A stretch of 64,000 bases of DNA from Arcticibacter eurypsychrophilus (GTDB taxonomy: Bacteria > Bacteroidota > Bacteroidia > Sphingobacteriales > Sphingobacteriaceae). Both the position numbers and the translations under genes were made by a program. Shown piece after piece: positions 9,424 to 23,748 of this stretch (positions within the stretch are counted from its first letter, which is position 1; the number at the start of each line of letters is the position of its first letter). Location of the stretch: contig NZ_MDFN01000007.1 of assembly GCF_001730525.1 (NCBI RefSeq), positions 62,001 through 126,000 of the forward strand. Reading direction: 5' to 3'. The notes beneath the pieces are model-generated. The model worked only from the letters and a program-made list of their open reading frames with translations. It searched no databases and was not told the DNA's origin.

Positions 9424-12195
9424 ATGTATAAAAATATAATTATTGTCTTCCTGTTGCTTTTTGCTGCACAGGTGAGTGGAAAGGATCTGGGAACCAGGAA
9501 TCTTCGCTGCGAGTATAAAATAAATCCGGTTGGGCTTGATTTGAAGGCGCCAAGGTTGAGCTGGGAGCTTTCTTCATCTGCACGAAATATTGAGCAGCAA
9601 GCCTATCAAGTCATCGTTTCTGATGACTTAATGAAATTAGAAAAGAATACAGGAAATATATGGGATTCGCGGAAGGTAATTTCATCCGCTTCTATTCAGG
9701 TTGCCTATGCAGGCAAGGCACTTATCGCTACAAAAGTATATTACTGGAAGGTAAAAGCCTGGGATAATAAGGGCCATGTTTCCGAATGGAGCAAGCCTGC
9801 ACAATGGCAAATGGGCCTTTTAAGTACAGCCGACTGGAAGAATGCCCGTTGGATTGCCTACGAAAAAATGCCCGATTCTTTGATTAATCCACTAGTATCC
9901 GATGCCAAGAAAGATAAGACGAATGACAATAACATATTACCATTGTTGCGCAAGGAGTTTAAGGTCGATAAAGGAATTAAAAATGCAACACTGTTTATTT
10001 CAGGCTTAGGGCATTTTGACTTGAGCTTAAACGGAAAAAAGGTAGGTGAAAACTTTCTTGATCCAGGCTGGACGAAATATGATAAACAAGCCCTCTATGT
10101 GTCTTTCGATCTGACTGCATTATTAAAACAGAAAGATAATGCATTAGGTGTCATGTTGGGTAACGGATTTTATTATGTTCCGCCTGTTAAAAAGCGTTTC
10201 AGAAAGTTAAAGACTTCTTTTGGCTTTCCAAAGATGATTTGTCGCCTGGCTATAGAATATCAGGATGGCCGAACAGAAGATATTATCAGTGATTCTTCCT
10301 GGAAGACTGCAGTAGGGCCTATTACATTCTCCAGTATTTATGGAGGTGAGGATTATAATGCTAATCTTGAACAGCTGGGTTGGGACACTAAAGGTTTCAA
10401 TGACAATTCCTGGAAACAGGTTGTACTGGTAGATGGTCCCCCTGTTCTAAGTCCTCAATTGGCAGATCCCTTAAAGGTGATGCAACAATTCGCTCCGATA
10501 AAAATAACAAGTCCCAAAGCAGATACCTGGGTATATGATCTTGGGCAGAATGCGTCAGGAATTCCTTCCATCCAGGTAAGAGGGAAAAAGGGAGATACCG
10601 TGCGTATTACTCCCGCGGAACTCATAAACGAAGATGGTACCGTAAATCAAAAGGCAAGTGGAAGTCCACATTACTATGATTACGTTTTAAAGGGAGATGG
10701 CGTAGAAAGCTGGCAACCCCGTTTTACCTATTATGGATACAGGTATTTACAAATAACAGGTGGTGTCCCGGAAGGAAAAGAAAACGCAAGCCATAAACCT
10801 GAAGTAATCAATCTTAAGGGATTGCATATCCGTAATTCAGCAGCCAGGGTCGGAGAATTTACGTCCTCCAACGAGTTGTTTAATAAAACCGATCAGTTAA
10901 TTGATTGGGCGATTAAAAGTAATATGATGAGTGTGCTGACGGACTGTCCGCATCGTGAAAAGCTAGGTTGGCTGGAAGAATCCCACCTGATGGGCTGTTC
11001 AGTGATGTACAATTATGATATCGTAAACCTGTTTCGTAAAATAATGGGGGATATCCGTTATTCGCAAACACCCGAAGGTCTTGTTCCTGAAATAGCACCC
11101 GAGTATGTGACTTTTACATGGGGTGGTGATATGTTTCGCGATTCTCCGGAATGGGGAAGCAGCAGTATCATTGTGCCCTGGTATGCCTACCAATGGTATG
11201 GAGATGAGCGCATCCTGGAAGAAAATTATCCTACTATGCGCCGTTATCTGGATTACTTAAAAGGAAAAGCCAATAACCACATCTTAAGTCAGGGTTTAGG
11301 CGACTGGTTTGATATAGGACCCGAAAAGCCTGGCGTATCGCAACTGACCCCTATGGGCGTAACCGGTACGGCAACCTACTATTATGATTTGTGTATCATG
11401 AGTAAAATAGCGCTTAAAATAGGTAAACCGGAAGATGCTAAGGCTTACGATCAATTGGCCGTAGCTGTTAAAGCTGCATTCAACAAAAAGTTCTTTAATC
11501 AAGAAACTAAACAATATGCAACGGGCAGTCAGACGGCTAATGCCATGGCTGTTTACATGGAGCTGGTTGATCCTCAAGACAAGGCAGCGGTCATTGCTAA
11601 CTTAATTCAGGATATCAGGAACCGTAAGAATGGACTTACAGCAGGAGATATTGGTTATCGGTATGTCTTGCGTGTGTTGGAAAAGGCAGGGCGTTCTGAT
11701 GTGATATTTGATATGAATAGCCGCTCAGATGTTCCCGGATACGGGTATCAACTTGCAAAAGGAGCAACTGCTTTAACAGAATCATGGCAAGCGTACGAAA
11801 ATGTATCCAATAACCATTTTATGCTGGGGCATTTAATGGAATGGTTTTACAGTGGTTTAGCCGGGATCCAGTCTGCAGATAATGGTGTAGCATATAAAGA
11901 CATTGTGATTTGTCCGGAGCCTGTTGGAGATGTCACACATGCCAGTGCCACGTATGCATCTCCTTATGGTCAGATAGCCAGTAAATGGACGAAGACTAAA
12001 GGACGGTTTGAGCTTAATGTTCTGATTCCTGAAAATACAAGAGCAACTGTTTATTTGCCTGCTACTGCTGAAAATACAATCAACGAGAGTGATAAGAATA
12101 TTAAAAGCAATGCGGACTTTAAGAATATCAAGTTCGAAGATGGCAAGGCTTTAATCAACCTGGGTTCGGGCTCTTATTCTTTCAGTGTTCAATAA
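9424..12195 (+). CDS. GH78 alpha-L-rhamnosidase, secreted
   Basis: A 923-residue protein with a signal peptide ending near residue 19 (QVSGK). Domain order matches the GH78 enzyme at 2828: Fn3-like (about 25-135, PRLSWELSS), rhamnosidase N-terminal beta domain, concanavalin-like domain, (alpha/alpha)6 barrel and C-terminal beta domain. DCPHREKLGWLEE begins at Asp507 with Glu512 at the general-acid position, and Glu786 in TALTESWQ fits the base. The acid motif (HREK against QRNER) differs from its paralogue, and the two proteins are clearly divergent, which suggests different linkages or aglycones rather than a recent duplication. The next gene begins at or just after its stop. Confidence 0.93.
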   Translation: MYKNIIIVFLLLFAAQVSGKDLGTRNLRCEYKINPVGLDLKAPRLSWELSSSARNIEQQAYQVIVSDDLMKLEKNTGNIWDSRKVISSASIQVAYAGKALIATKVYYWKVKAWDNKGHVSEWSKPAQWQMGLLSTADWKNARWIAYEKMPDSLINPLVSDAKKDKTNDNNILPLLRKEFKVDKGIKNATLFISGLGHFDLSLNGKKVGENFLDPGWTKYDKQALYVSFDLTALLKQKDNALGVMLGNGFYYVPPVKKRFRKLKTSFGFPKMICRLAIEYQDGRTEDIISDSSWKTAVGPITFSSIYGGEDYNANLEQLGWDTKGFNDNSWKQVVLVDGPPVLSPQLADPLKVMQQFAPIKITSPKADTWVYDLGQNASGIPSIQVRGKKGDTVRITPAELINEDGTVNQKASGSPHYYDYVLKGDGVESWQPRFTYYGYRYLQITGGVPEGKENASHKPEVINLKGLHIRNSAARVGEFTSSNELFNKTDQLIDWAIKSNMMSVLTDCPHREKLGWLEESHLMGCSVMYNYDIVNLFRKIMGDIRYSQTPEGLVPEIAPEYVTFTWGGDMFRDSPEWGSSSIIVPWYAYQWYGDERILEENYPTMRRYLDYLKGKANNHILSQGLGDWFDIGPEKPGVSQLTPMGVTGTATYYYDLCIMSKIALKIGKPEDAKAYDQLAVAVKAAFNKKFFNQETKQYATGSQTANAMAVYMELVDPQDKAAVIANLIQDIRNRKNGLTAGDIGYRYVLRVLEKAGRSDVIFDMNSRSDVPGYGYQLAKGATALTESWQAYENVSNNHFMLGHLMEWFYSGLAGIQSADNGVAYKDIVICPEPVGDVTHASATYASPYGQIASKWTKTKGRFELNVLIPENTRATVYLPATAENTINESDKNIKSNADFKNIKFEDGKALINLGSGSYSFSVQ

Positions 12196-12211
12196 TTTAA
12201 ACGGATTCAAA

Positions 12212-13327
12212 ATGAACATAAGAAACGTAGTACTGATTGCTGTCTGTTTATTAGGACTGATGCCAATGGTGCATGCACAGTCAGAAAAGAACAGGATTCC
12301 TGACGAACGGATGCAGCAGGTATATGAGGAGATAAAAACGCCGTTTAAATATGGATTAGTTATGGTTCCCCCTGATGATTCAGAAAAAATGGATTGCCCC
12401 AGTGTATTCCGTAAAGGAAATAAATGGTACATGACTTACCTGGTATATGGAGGCCGCGGTTACGAAACCTGGCTTGCAGAAAGTAAAAATCTTTTAGACT
12501 GGAAACTAAAAGGAAGGATCATGTCTTTTTCCGATTCAACAGATTGGGATGTCAATCAAAAGGCCGGCTATATCGCCTTACAGGATCCCAAATGGGGCGG
12601 TAGTTATAAGTGGAATGCGTTTCAAGGTAAACATTGGATGTCTTACTTCGGCGGTAACACCACAGGATATGAAGCAGGAGTGCTTTCCATCGGAATGGCC
12701 TATTCGAAAGAAGACCCTACAAAAGTGCATCAATGGCAAAGGCTTTCTAAACCGGTACTCACCGTTCATGATAAAGATGTGCGTTGGTGGGAAAACAGTA
12801 CGATGTATAAAAATTCTGTTGTCTATGATCAGTCCAAAACTACAGGTTCGCCATTTGTGATGTATTACAATGCCAGGGGAGACAGTTTGAAACCTCAAAG
12901 AGGAAGTGAACGTATAGGAATGGCTGTTTCAGACGATATGATCAACTGGAAAAGGTATAACAGAGATCCTGTTATGGGAAAATTCAATAAAGGTATTACC
13001 GGAGATGCGGTGATTCAAAAAATGGATGATCTATGGGTGATGTTTTACTTTGGTGCATTCTGGAAAGGTACGAATGGTGCATTCAACCGTTTTGCCTGTT
13101 CCAAAGACCTGGTCAACTGGACCGATTGGAAGGGCGCAAACCTGATAGAACCCTCAAAACCCTATGATGAATTGTTTGCTCACAAATCATTTGTAGTTAA
13201 ACATAAAGGAGTGGTGTACCACTTCTATTGTGCCGTAAACAAAAAAGATCAACGAGGAATAGCTGTGGCTACTTCAATAGATAAAGGAACGAGTAAGATG
13301 AACTTTACTACAGCTTCAAAGAAATAA
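12212..13327 (+). CDS. GH43/GH117-like five-bladed propeller glycosidase, secreted
   Basis: From the ATG at 12212 the protein is 371 residues with a clean signal peptide (cleavage near VHAQS). An in-frame ATG at 12185 overlaps the preceding gene and would add nine residues before the signal, so I prefer 12212. The body has recurring propeller-strand motifs: DCPSVFRKGNKWYMTYLVY, MYKNSVVYD, FVMYYNARG, WVMFYFGAFW and VVYHFYCAVN, with DMINWKRY- and DLVNWTDW-type repeats. This is typical of the GH43/32/117/130 superfamily, and the Asp in DCPSV is in the usual place for a catalytic Asp. I cannot name a CAZy family with certainty; an arabinosidase- or galactosidase-like role on a side chain is inferred from context. 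Confidence 0.65.
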   Translation: MNIRNVVLIAVCLLGLMPMVHAQSEKNRIPDERMQQVYEEIKTPFKYGLVMVPPDDSEKMDCPSVFRKGNKWYMTYLVYGGRGYETWLAESKNLLDWKLKGRIMSFSDSTDWDVNQKAGYIALQDPKWGGSYKWNAFQGKHWMSYFGGNTTGYEAGVLSIGMAYSKEDPTKVHQWQRLSKPVLTVHDKDVRWWENSTMYKNSVVYDQSKTTGSPFVMYYNARGDSLKPQRGSERIGMAVSDDMINWKRYNRDPVMGKFNKGITGDAVIQKMDDLWVMFYFGAFWKGTNGAFNRFACSKDLVNWTDWKGANLIEPSKPYDELFAHKSFVVKHKGVVYHFYCAVNKKDQRGIAVATSIDKGTSKMNFTTASKK

Positions 13328-13334
13328 ATATAAA

Positions 13335-15764
13335 ATGTATAACTCTACTTTTTTACGCTTCCTGTTCTTCGCAACTGTATTTCTATTTATTGGTAAAACA
13401 GATGCGCAGGAGGGTTCTTCTACTCGTCTTTCTTTTAATAAAGGCTGGAAATTTTCTCTTGTAAATGACAGTCTTGCTGTTCAGAATAACTATAATGACT
13501 CTGGCTGGAGGATATTAAACCTTCCGCATGACTGGAGCATTGAGGGCGTTTTCAGTGAGAAGAATCCAGCAAAACCTGAAGGTGGAGGATTACCGACCGG
13601 AATAGCGTGGTACAGGAAATCTTTTGAAATGCCTGCATCGAAGCGTAATCAAAAGGTTTACATAGATTTCGATGGGGTGTATCAGCATAGCGAAGTCTGG
13701 ATTAACGGTACATCATTAGGTAAACGTCCAAACGGATATATTTCATTTCGTTATGATCTGACTCCTTATTTGAAGTACGGAAATGAACGAAACATCATCA
13801 CGGTGAAAGTGGATAATTCAGCTCAACCGAACTCCAGATGGTATTCCGGTTCTGGAATATACAGGAATGTATGGCTTGATATTACTGAAAAAGTTCATGT
13901 GGCACATTGGGGAACCTTTATTACTACGCCTAAGGTAACGCAGGAATCAGCTACCGTGTTGATCCAAACGGAGTTGAGTAATACAAGTGGCCTTTCTAAG
14001 CAAGTAGCAGTTAAAACTACCCTGTATTCCGCAGATGGCAAACAACAGAATATAACAGAAACGAAAGGAGTTCATTTACCTGATTCTTCGACCAGCATAA
14101 GTCAGCAGTTTGAGGTTAAAAAACCCGCTCTATGGTCTGTGGATCAACCCAACCTCTATAAGGCAGTTGTACAGGTGTTTGAAGACAAAAAACTGGTCGA
14201 CACATATTCCACAACCTTCGGGATCCGGTATTTTGATTTTGATCGCCATAAAGGTTTCAGTCTGAATGGTAAGCCTTTGAAGATTCTTGGGGTATGTAAT
14301 CACCATGATCTAGGCGCATTAGGTGCCGCAGTAAACATCAGGGCTATGGAACGCCAGCTTGAGATTCTGAAGGCAATGGGTTGTAATGGAATCCGTATGG
14401 CTCATAACCCTACGGCACCAGAACTTCTTGACCTTTGCGACAAAATGGGCTTCATTGTCATGGACGAAACGTTCGACATGTGGAACAAGAAGAAGAATAA
14501 GAACGATTATCATTTTGATTTTAAGGAATGGCATGAACGTGATTTAACTGATCACATTAAACGCGACCGTAATCATGCTTCTGTATTTATGTGGAGCGTA
14601 GGAAATGAAATCAGAGAGCAATTTGATAGTACCGGGATTGCGATTACAAAGGAACTGGTTGCTATCATTAAACGTCTGGATGCTACCCGTCCGGTTACTT
14701 CAGCACTAACAGAGATGGTTCCATCGAAGAATTTTATCTATCAGTCTGGTGCTTTAGACCTTTTAGGTTTCAACTACAATCATGCAAAGTACGATAGTCT
14801 TCCTCTGAAATTTATCAATCAGAAATTCATAGCGTCCGAAACAACATCAGGCTTAATGACCCGTGGACATTACGATATGCCATCCGATAGCATCCGCAGA
14901 TGGCCGATTAATGCGAAGACCAAGCTTACCGATGGTAACGCAGACTGGACGGTTTCTGCATACGATAACGTATCTGCTTATTGGGGATCGACACATGAGG
15001 AAACATGGAAGACGGTAAAAAAGCTTGATTTCATATCCGGACTGTACGTATGGACCGGTTTCGATTATTTAGGAGAGCCTACTCCTTATCCATGGCCTGC
15101 ACGAAGCTCTTACTTCGGAATAGTTGATTTGGCAGGATTTCCTAAGGATATCTATTATATGTATCAAAGTGAATGGACAAATAAGCCGGTGTTGCATATT
15201 TTTCCACATTGGAACTGGGAGGCAGGTAAAACAGTTGATGTTTGGGCTTATTACAATCAAGCCGATGAAGTGGAGCTCTATCTAAACGAGAATTCTTTGG
15301 GCATTCGCAAAAAAACAGGTGACGATGTACATGTCATGTGGAGAGTGCCATTCCAAGCGGGAACACTGAAAGCGGTTTCAAGAAAAAACGGCAAAGAGGT
15401 ATTGGTGAAAGAGATTAAAACTGCAGGTCGTCCATTTAAAATAGAGATGACAGCAGATCGGAATGAGATTAAAGCAAATGGGACTGATCTTTCCTTTATT
15501 ACAGTGAAGGTACTGGATAAGGAAGGAAACTTAATTCCGGATGCAGACGATTTAATACAGTTTACCCTGGATGGAAATGCCACTATTGCTGGAGTAGATA
15601 ATGGATACCAGGCCAGTATGGAGCCTTTTAAGGCCAATTCAAGAAAAGCTTTTAATGGTTTGTGTCTGGCGATCATTCAATCTACAGAAAAGGCTGGAAC
15701 TATTAAATTGGTTGCCAGAGCTGCTGGTTTACAAGCTGCAACACTACTAATTAAATCGAAATAA
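13335..15764 (+). CDS. GH2 beta-galactosidase-like enzyme with DUF4982 and C-terminal Ig domain
   Basis: An 809-residue protein with a signal peptide to about residue 24 (KTDAQ). It has the GH2 sugar-binding domain (about 30-190, with LPHDWSIEG and WYRKSFEMP), an Ig-like domain and a TIM barrel (about 300-600). Acid/base Glu425 lies in WSVGNEIRE; Glu502 in IASETTSG is the probable nucleophile. After the barrel comes a DUF4982-type domain (KPVLHIFPHWNW, about 617-690) and an invasin-like Ig domain (about 700-800). This arrangement is usual for periplasmic Bacteroidota GH2 enzymes annotated as beta-galactosidases. It starts 7 nt after the upstream stop and shares its final base with the start of the next gene (TAATG), so translation is probably coupled. 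Confidence 0.92.
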   Translation: MYNSTFLRFLFFATVFLFIGKTDAQEGSSTRLSFNKGWKFSLVNDSLAVQNNYNDSGWRILNLPHDWSIEGVFSEKNPAKPEGGGLPTGIAWYRKSFEMPASKRNQKVYIDFDGVYQHSEVWINGTSLGKRPNGYISFRYDLTPYLKYGNERNIITVKVDNSAQPNSRWYSGSGIYRNVWLDITEKVHVAHWGTFITTPKVTQESATVLIQTELSNTSGLSKQVAVKTTLYSADGKQQNITETKGVHLPDSSTSISQQFEVKKPALWSVDQPNLYKAVVQVFEDKKLVDTYSTTFGIRYFDFDRHKGFSLNGKPLKILGVCNHHDLGALGAAVNIRAMERQLEILKAMGCNGIRMAHNPTAPELLDLCDKMGFIVMDETFDMWNKKKNKNDYHFDFKEWHERDLTDHIKRDRNHASVFMWSVGNEIREQFDSTGIAITKELVAIIKRLDATRPVTSALTEMVPSKNFIYQSGALDLLGFNYNHAKYDSLPLKFINQKFIASETTSGLMTRGHYDMPSDSIRRWPINAKTKLTDGNADWTVSAYDNVSAYWGSTHEETWKTVKKLDFISGLYVWTGFDYLGEPTPYPWPARSSYFGIVDLAGFPKDIYYMYQSEWTNKPVLHIFPHWNWEAGKTVDVWAYYNQADEVELYLNENSLGIRKKTGDDVHVMWRVPFQAGTLKAVSRKNGKEVLVKEIKTAGRPFKIEMTADRNEIKANGTDLSFITVKVLDKEGNLIPDADDLIQFTLDGNATIAGVDNGYQASMEPFKANSRKAFNGLCLAIIQSTEKAGTIKLVARAAGLQAATLLIKSK

Positions 15765-17671
15765 TGAGAAGAGTGCGGAGCATACTGCCAGAAATTAGGA
15801 GAAGAGTACAGCGTGTACTGCTTTTAGGAGTTATCCTGTTTTCTTCATTATCCATCAGTGCAGAAGAAATATGGGTCTCTCCATCTGGATCAGATAAAAA
15901 TGAGGGCACAAAAACTAAACCCTTCATTACCCTTCATGCTGCATTGAGAAAAGCCAGGGAGTTAAGAAGATTGCAGGATCCTTCAATCCATAACGGAATT
16001 CAGATCCTGATGAAAGGGGGATTATACCCCTTGACGGAACCTGTATTTATCCGTCCGGAAGATTCAGGAACAGCAGCATCACCTACTAGCATTTGTGCCG
16101 CTCAAGGAGAGCATCCTGTGTTAAGTGGAGGATTGCCTTTATCCCAGTGGAAAATGGCTAATGGTACTATTCCAGGTTTACCTTTAGAGGCGCAAGGAAT
16201 GGTTTGGGTAGCAGATGCCCCATATCCAGGGGGAAGACTCTTGGAATTCAGACAACTCTGGGTAAATGATAAAAAAGCACAAAGGGCAAGAGAAGTAAAT
16301 GACAATAACCTGCATCGGCTTTTAGTGTGGGATAAGGATAAACAGGAAACCTGGATCCCATTATCCGCATTGAAATCCGTTAGGGAACCCGCACAGATGG
16401 AAATGGTATTACACCAGATGTGGGCAACAGCAGTACTTCGAATCAAATCTATACGTATAAAAGGGGACCGTGCTGTACTTAAGTTCCATGAGCCAGAAAG
16501 TCGGGTGCAATTCGAGCATCCATGGCCTTCACCTGTTATGGATGGCAAAAATGGAAGTTCTGCTTTCTATCTCTGTAATTCAATTGGTTTCCTAGATCAA
16601 CCCGGAGAATGGTATGAGGATTTAAGTTCTGGTAAAGTCTATTACTGGCCACGTAAAGGGGAAAGCTTAAAAAATTCCGAGGCGACAGTTCCTTACCTCG
16701 AGACCCTGGTTAAAATAAGAGGATCCCGGGCGAAACCGGTTTCTTATGTATTCTTTAATGGGATCAGTTTTAAACACAGCACCTGGTTGAAGGCATCGCG
16801 CGAAGGACTTATACCACTTCAGGCAGGTATGGCTTTGATAGATGCCTACAAATTGGCTAAACCGGGCACTTCGGCTAAGAAAGATCTTGAAAATCAGGCA
16901 TGGACAGAGCGTCCACCTGCAGGGATGATGATTAGCGGAGCAAATCATATTGAAATTCAGAACTGCCGTTTTCAACACATGGCGGCAGCAGGACTTGATT
17001 TAGTTTCGGATACCCACCATGATCTGGTAAAAGGATGTGTGTTTCGTGATATAGGTGGAAATGGAATCCAAATGGGTGTATTTTCTGATATCAGCGATGA
17101 GGCGCATCTTGCTTATGATCCTTCTGATATCAAAAACGTAACTTCCAATGAAACTATAAGTAATAATTTACTAACCGACTGTACCAATGAGGATTGGGGT
17201 TGCGTGGCAATGGCATTAGGCTATGTGCGCGATGTAACTATTGACCATAATGAAATTAGTCATGTCGCTTATACCGGCATCAGTTTAGGATGGGGATGGA
17301 CACCTGATTTAAATGTGATGCGCAACAATCGTGTTCATGCCAATTATATTCATCACTATGCCAATTACATGTATGATGTGGCTGGGATCTATACGCTGTC
17401 CGCACAACCGGGAACAGTCATTTCGGAAAACTGCATTGATAGCATAGGGAAATCAGCTTACGTACATGATCCCGAGCATTGGTTTTACTTGTATCTGGAT
17501 GAAGGATCTTCCTTTATGACCGTAAAGGATAATTGGTGCCCTTCTGAAAAATTCCTTGCTAATGCAAACGGACCTGGTAATATCTGGACAAATAATGGGC
17601 CTATGGTATCAGATACGATTAAGAGAGCAGCAGGTTTGGAAGCAGGATATAAACATTTACTTAATGAGTAG
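15764..17671 (+). CDS. Secreted right-handed parallel beta-helix protein, GH141-like
   Basis: A 635-residue protein. A basic n-region (RRVRS.. RRR) precedes a hydrophobic core and cleavage near SISAEE (about residue 34). The mature N terminus IWVSPSGSDKNEGTKTKPF is the typical opening of secreted parallel beta-helix enzymes. LMKGGLYPLTEPVF and EDSGTAASP resemble GH141, a family that includes an RG-II-active alpha-L-fucosidase and xylanases. The central part has beta-helix rungs such as HIEIQNCRFQHM, ISNNLLTDC and VTIDHNEISHV. It is coupled to the GH2 gene by a TAATG junction. Substrate is unknown; the rhamnosidase context favours a pectin-type glycan. Other beta-helix hydrolases or lyases remain possible. 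Confidence 0.7.
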   Translation: MRRVRSILPEIRRRVQRVLLLGVILFSSLSISAEEIWVSPSGSDKNEGTKTKPFITLHAALRKARELRRLQDPSIHNGIQILMKGGLYPLTEPVFIRPEDSGTAASPTSICAAQGEHPVLSGGLPLSQWKMANGTIPGLPLEAQGMVWVADAPYPGGRLLEFRQLWVNDKKAQRAREVNDNNLHRLLVWDKDKQETWIPLSALKSVREPAQMEMVLHQMWATAVLRIKSIRIKGDRAVLKFHEPESRVQFEHPWPSPVMDGKNGSSAFYLCNSIGFLDQPGEWYEDLSSGKVYYWPRKGESLKNSEATVPYLETLVKIRGSRAKPVSYVFFNGISFKHSTWLKASREGLIPLQAGMALIDAYKLAKPGTSAKKDLENQAWTERPPAGMMISGANHIEIQNCRFQHMAAAGLDLVSDTHHDLVKGCVFRDIGGNGIQMGVFSDISDEAHLAYDPSDIKNVTSNETISNNLLTDCTNEDWGCVAMALGYVRDVTIDHNEISHVAYTGISLGWGWTPDLNVMRNNRVHANYIHHYANYMYDVAGIYTLSAQPGTVISENCIDSIGKSAYVHDPEHWFYLYLDEGSSFMTVKDNWCPSEKFLANANGPGNIWTNNGPMVSDTIKRAAGLEAGYKHLLNE

Positions 17672-17805
17672 TAAATAGGTGCTTACTGATCAATAATTAA
17701 AATTGTGATTAACCCTAGTTTAAGCATTCAGGTATTACTAATACATAGGCAAGTTTAATCAATGCACATTTAAAAAGAAATAAATTAATCGATATAAAGC
17801 AGGTT

Positions 17806-23287
<5,482 letters not shown>

Positions 23288-23321
23288 CTTGTTCTGCGGT
23301 TTAATTTGAAACGAGGTAATC

Positions 23322-23497
23322 ATGAATAGACAGGAAAATAGTCCAGAATCATATAAGATTAAGCTTTGTGATTTTAAACTGCATCAAAGGGTATCAGGAA
23401 TAATTGAACAGGTATGAGAAGGAAAATAAACCAGAATCATATAGCATTAAGCGTGTTAGTTTTAAACCACATCAATGAGTATTAGGAATATAAATGA
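23322..23497 (+). repeat. Imperfect 88-bp tandem duplication in spacer
   Basis: Two neighbouring segments align over about 85 bases with an offset of 88 bp. Shared anchors are CCAGAATCATATA at 23343 and 23431, TTTTAAAC further on, and CATCAA followed by GTATyAGGAATA. Both copies also read as related short peptides (PESYKIKLCDFKLHQ and PESYSIKRVSFKPHQ), but in different frames and with early stops. I see no gene here. The duplication may be a fossil of coding DNA or a slippage product. Confidence 0.7.
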
Positions 23498-23542
23498 ATG
23501 TGACTTGATTCCGTTCTCAATTTCAGATAACCCGCTTCCGGA

Positions 23543-23575
23543 GCGGACAAGGTGCGGAGAAGGTGCGGAGGAGGT
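23543..23575 (+). repeat. Three tandem 11-bp GC-rich units
   Basis: The units are GCGGACAAGGT, GCGGAGAAGGT and GCGGAGGAGGT, head to tail, in an otherwise AT-rich spacer. They follow a small inverted repeat (CCGCT ... AGCGG, starting at 23532). The rest of the 23288-23748 spacer holds the 88-bp duplication and a dyad near 23722, and no gene that I can support. Confidence 0.65.
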
Positions 23576-23721
23576 GGGTATAAAGTGCGCTTAAATTAAG
23601 AGGGAAATAGGGTCGATTTAAAGACTTTATAAAGATTTGGAGCTATAAAAGCGGAAATTAAAGCTCGCAAATATAAGTAACATCAATAAATAAGGTATTG
23701 AACTAAGATGATTTAATACCA

Positions 23722-23734
23722 GTACAATTTGTAC
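23722..23734. promoter_or_regulatory. 13-bp dyad just upstream of the GH106 gene
   Basis: GTACAA-T-TTGTAC is a perfect inverted repeat with a one-base centre, ending 14 nt before the ATG at 23749. It could be an operator, but nothing in the sequence names a regulator and the motif is short enough to occur by chance. Confidence 0.25.
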
Positions 23735-23748
23735 AACGCAAAAGAGAG

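Noticed and set aside
12185-12211. Earlier start of the propeller glycosidase overlapping GH78
   Set aside because: It puts nine polar residues in front of a complete signal peptide; 12212 is simpler.
16102-16548. 148-codon open frame antisense to the beta-helix gene
   Set aside because: It is a shadow of a well-supported coding region with no protein-like features.
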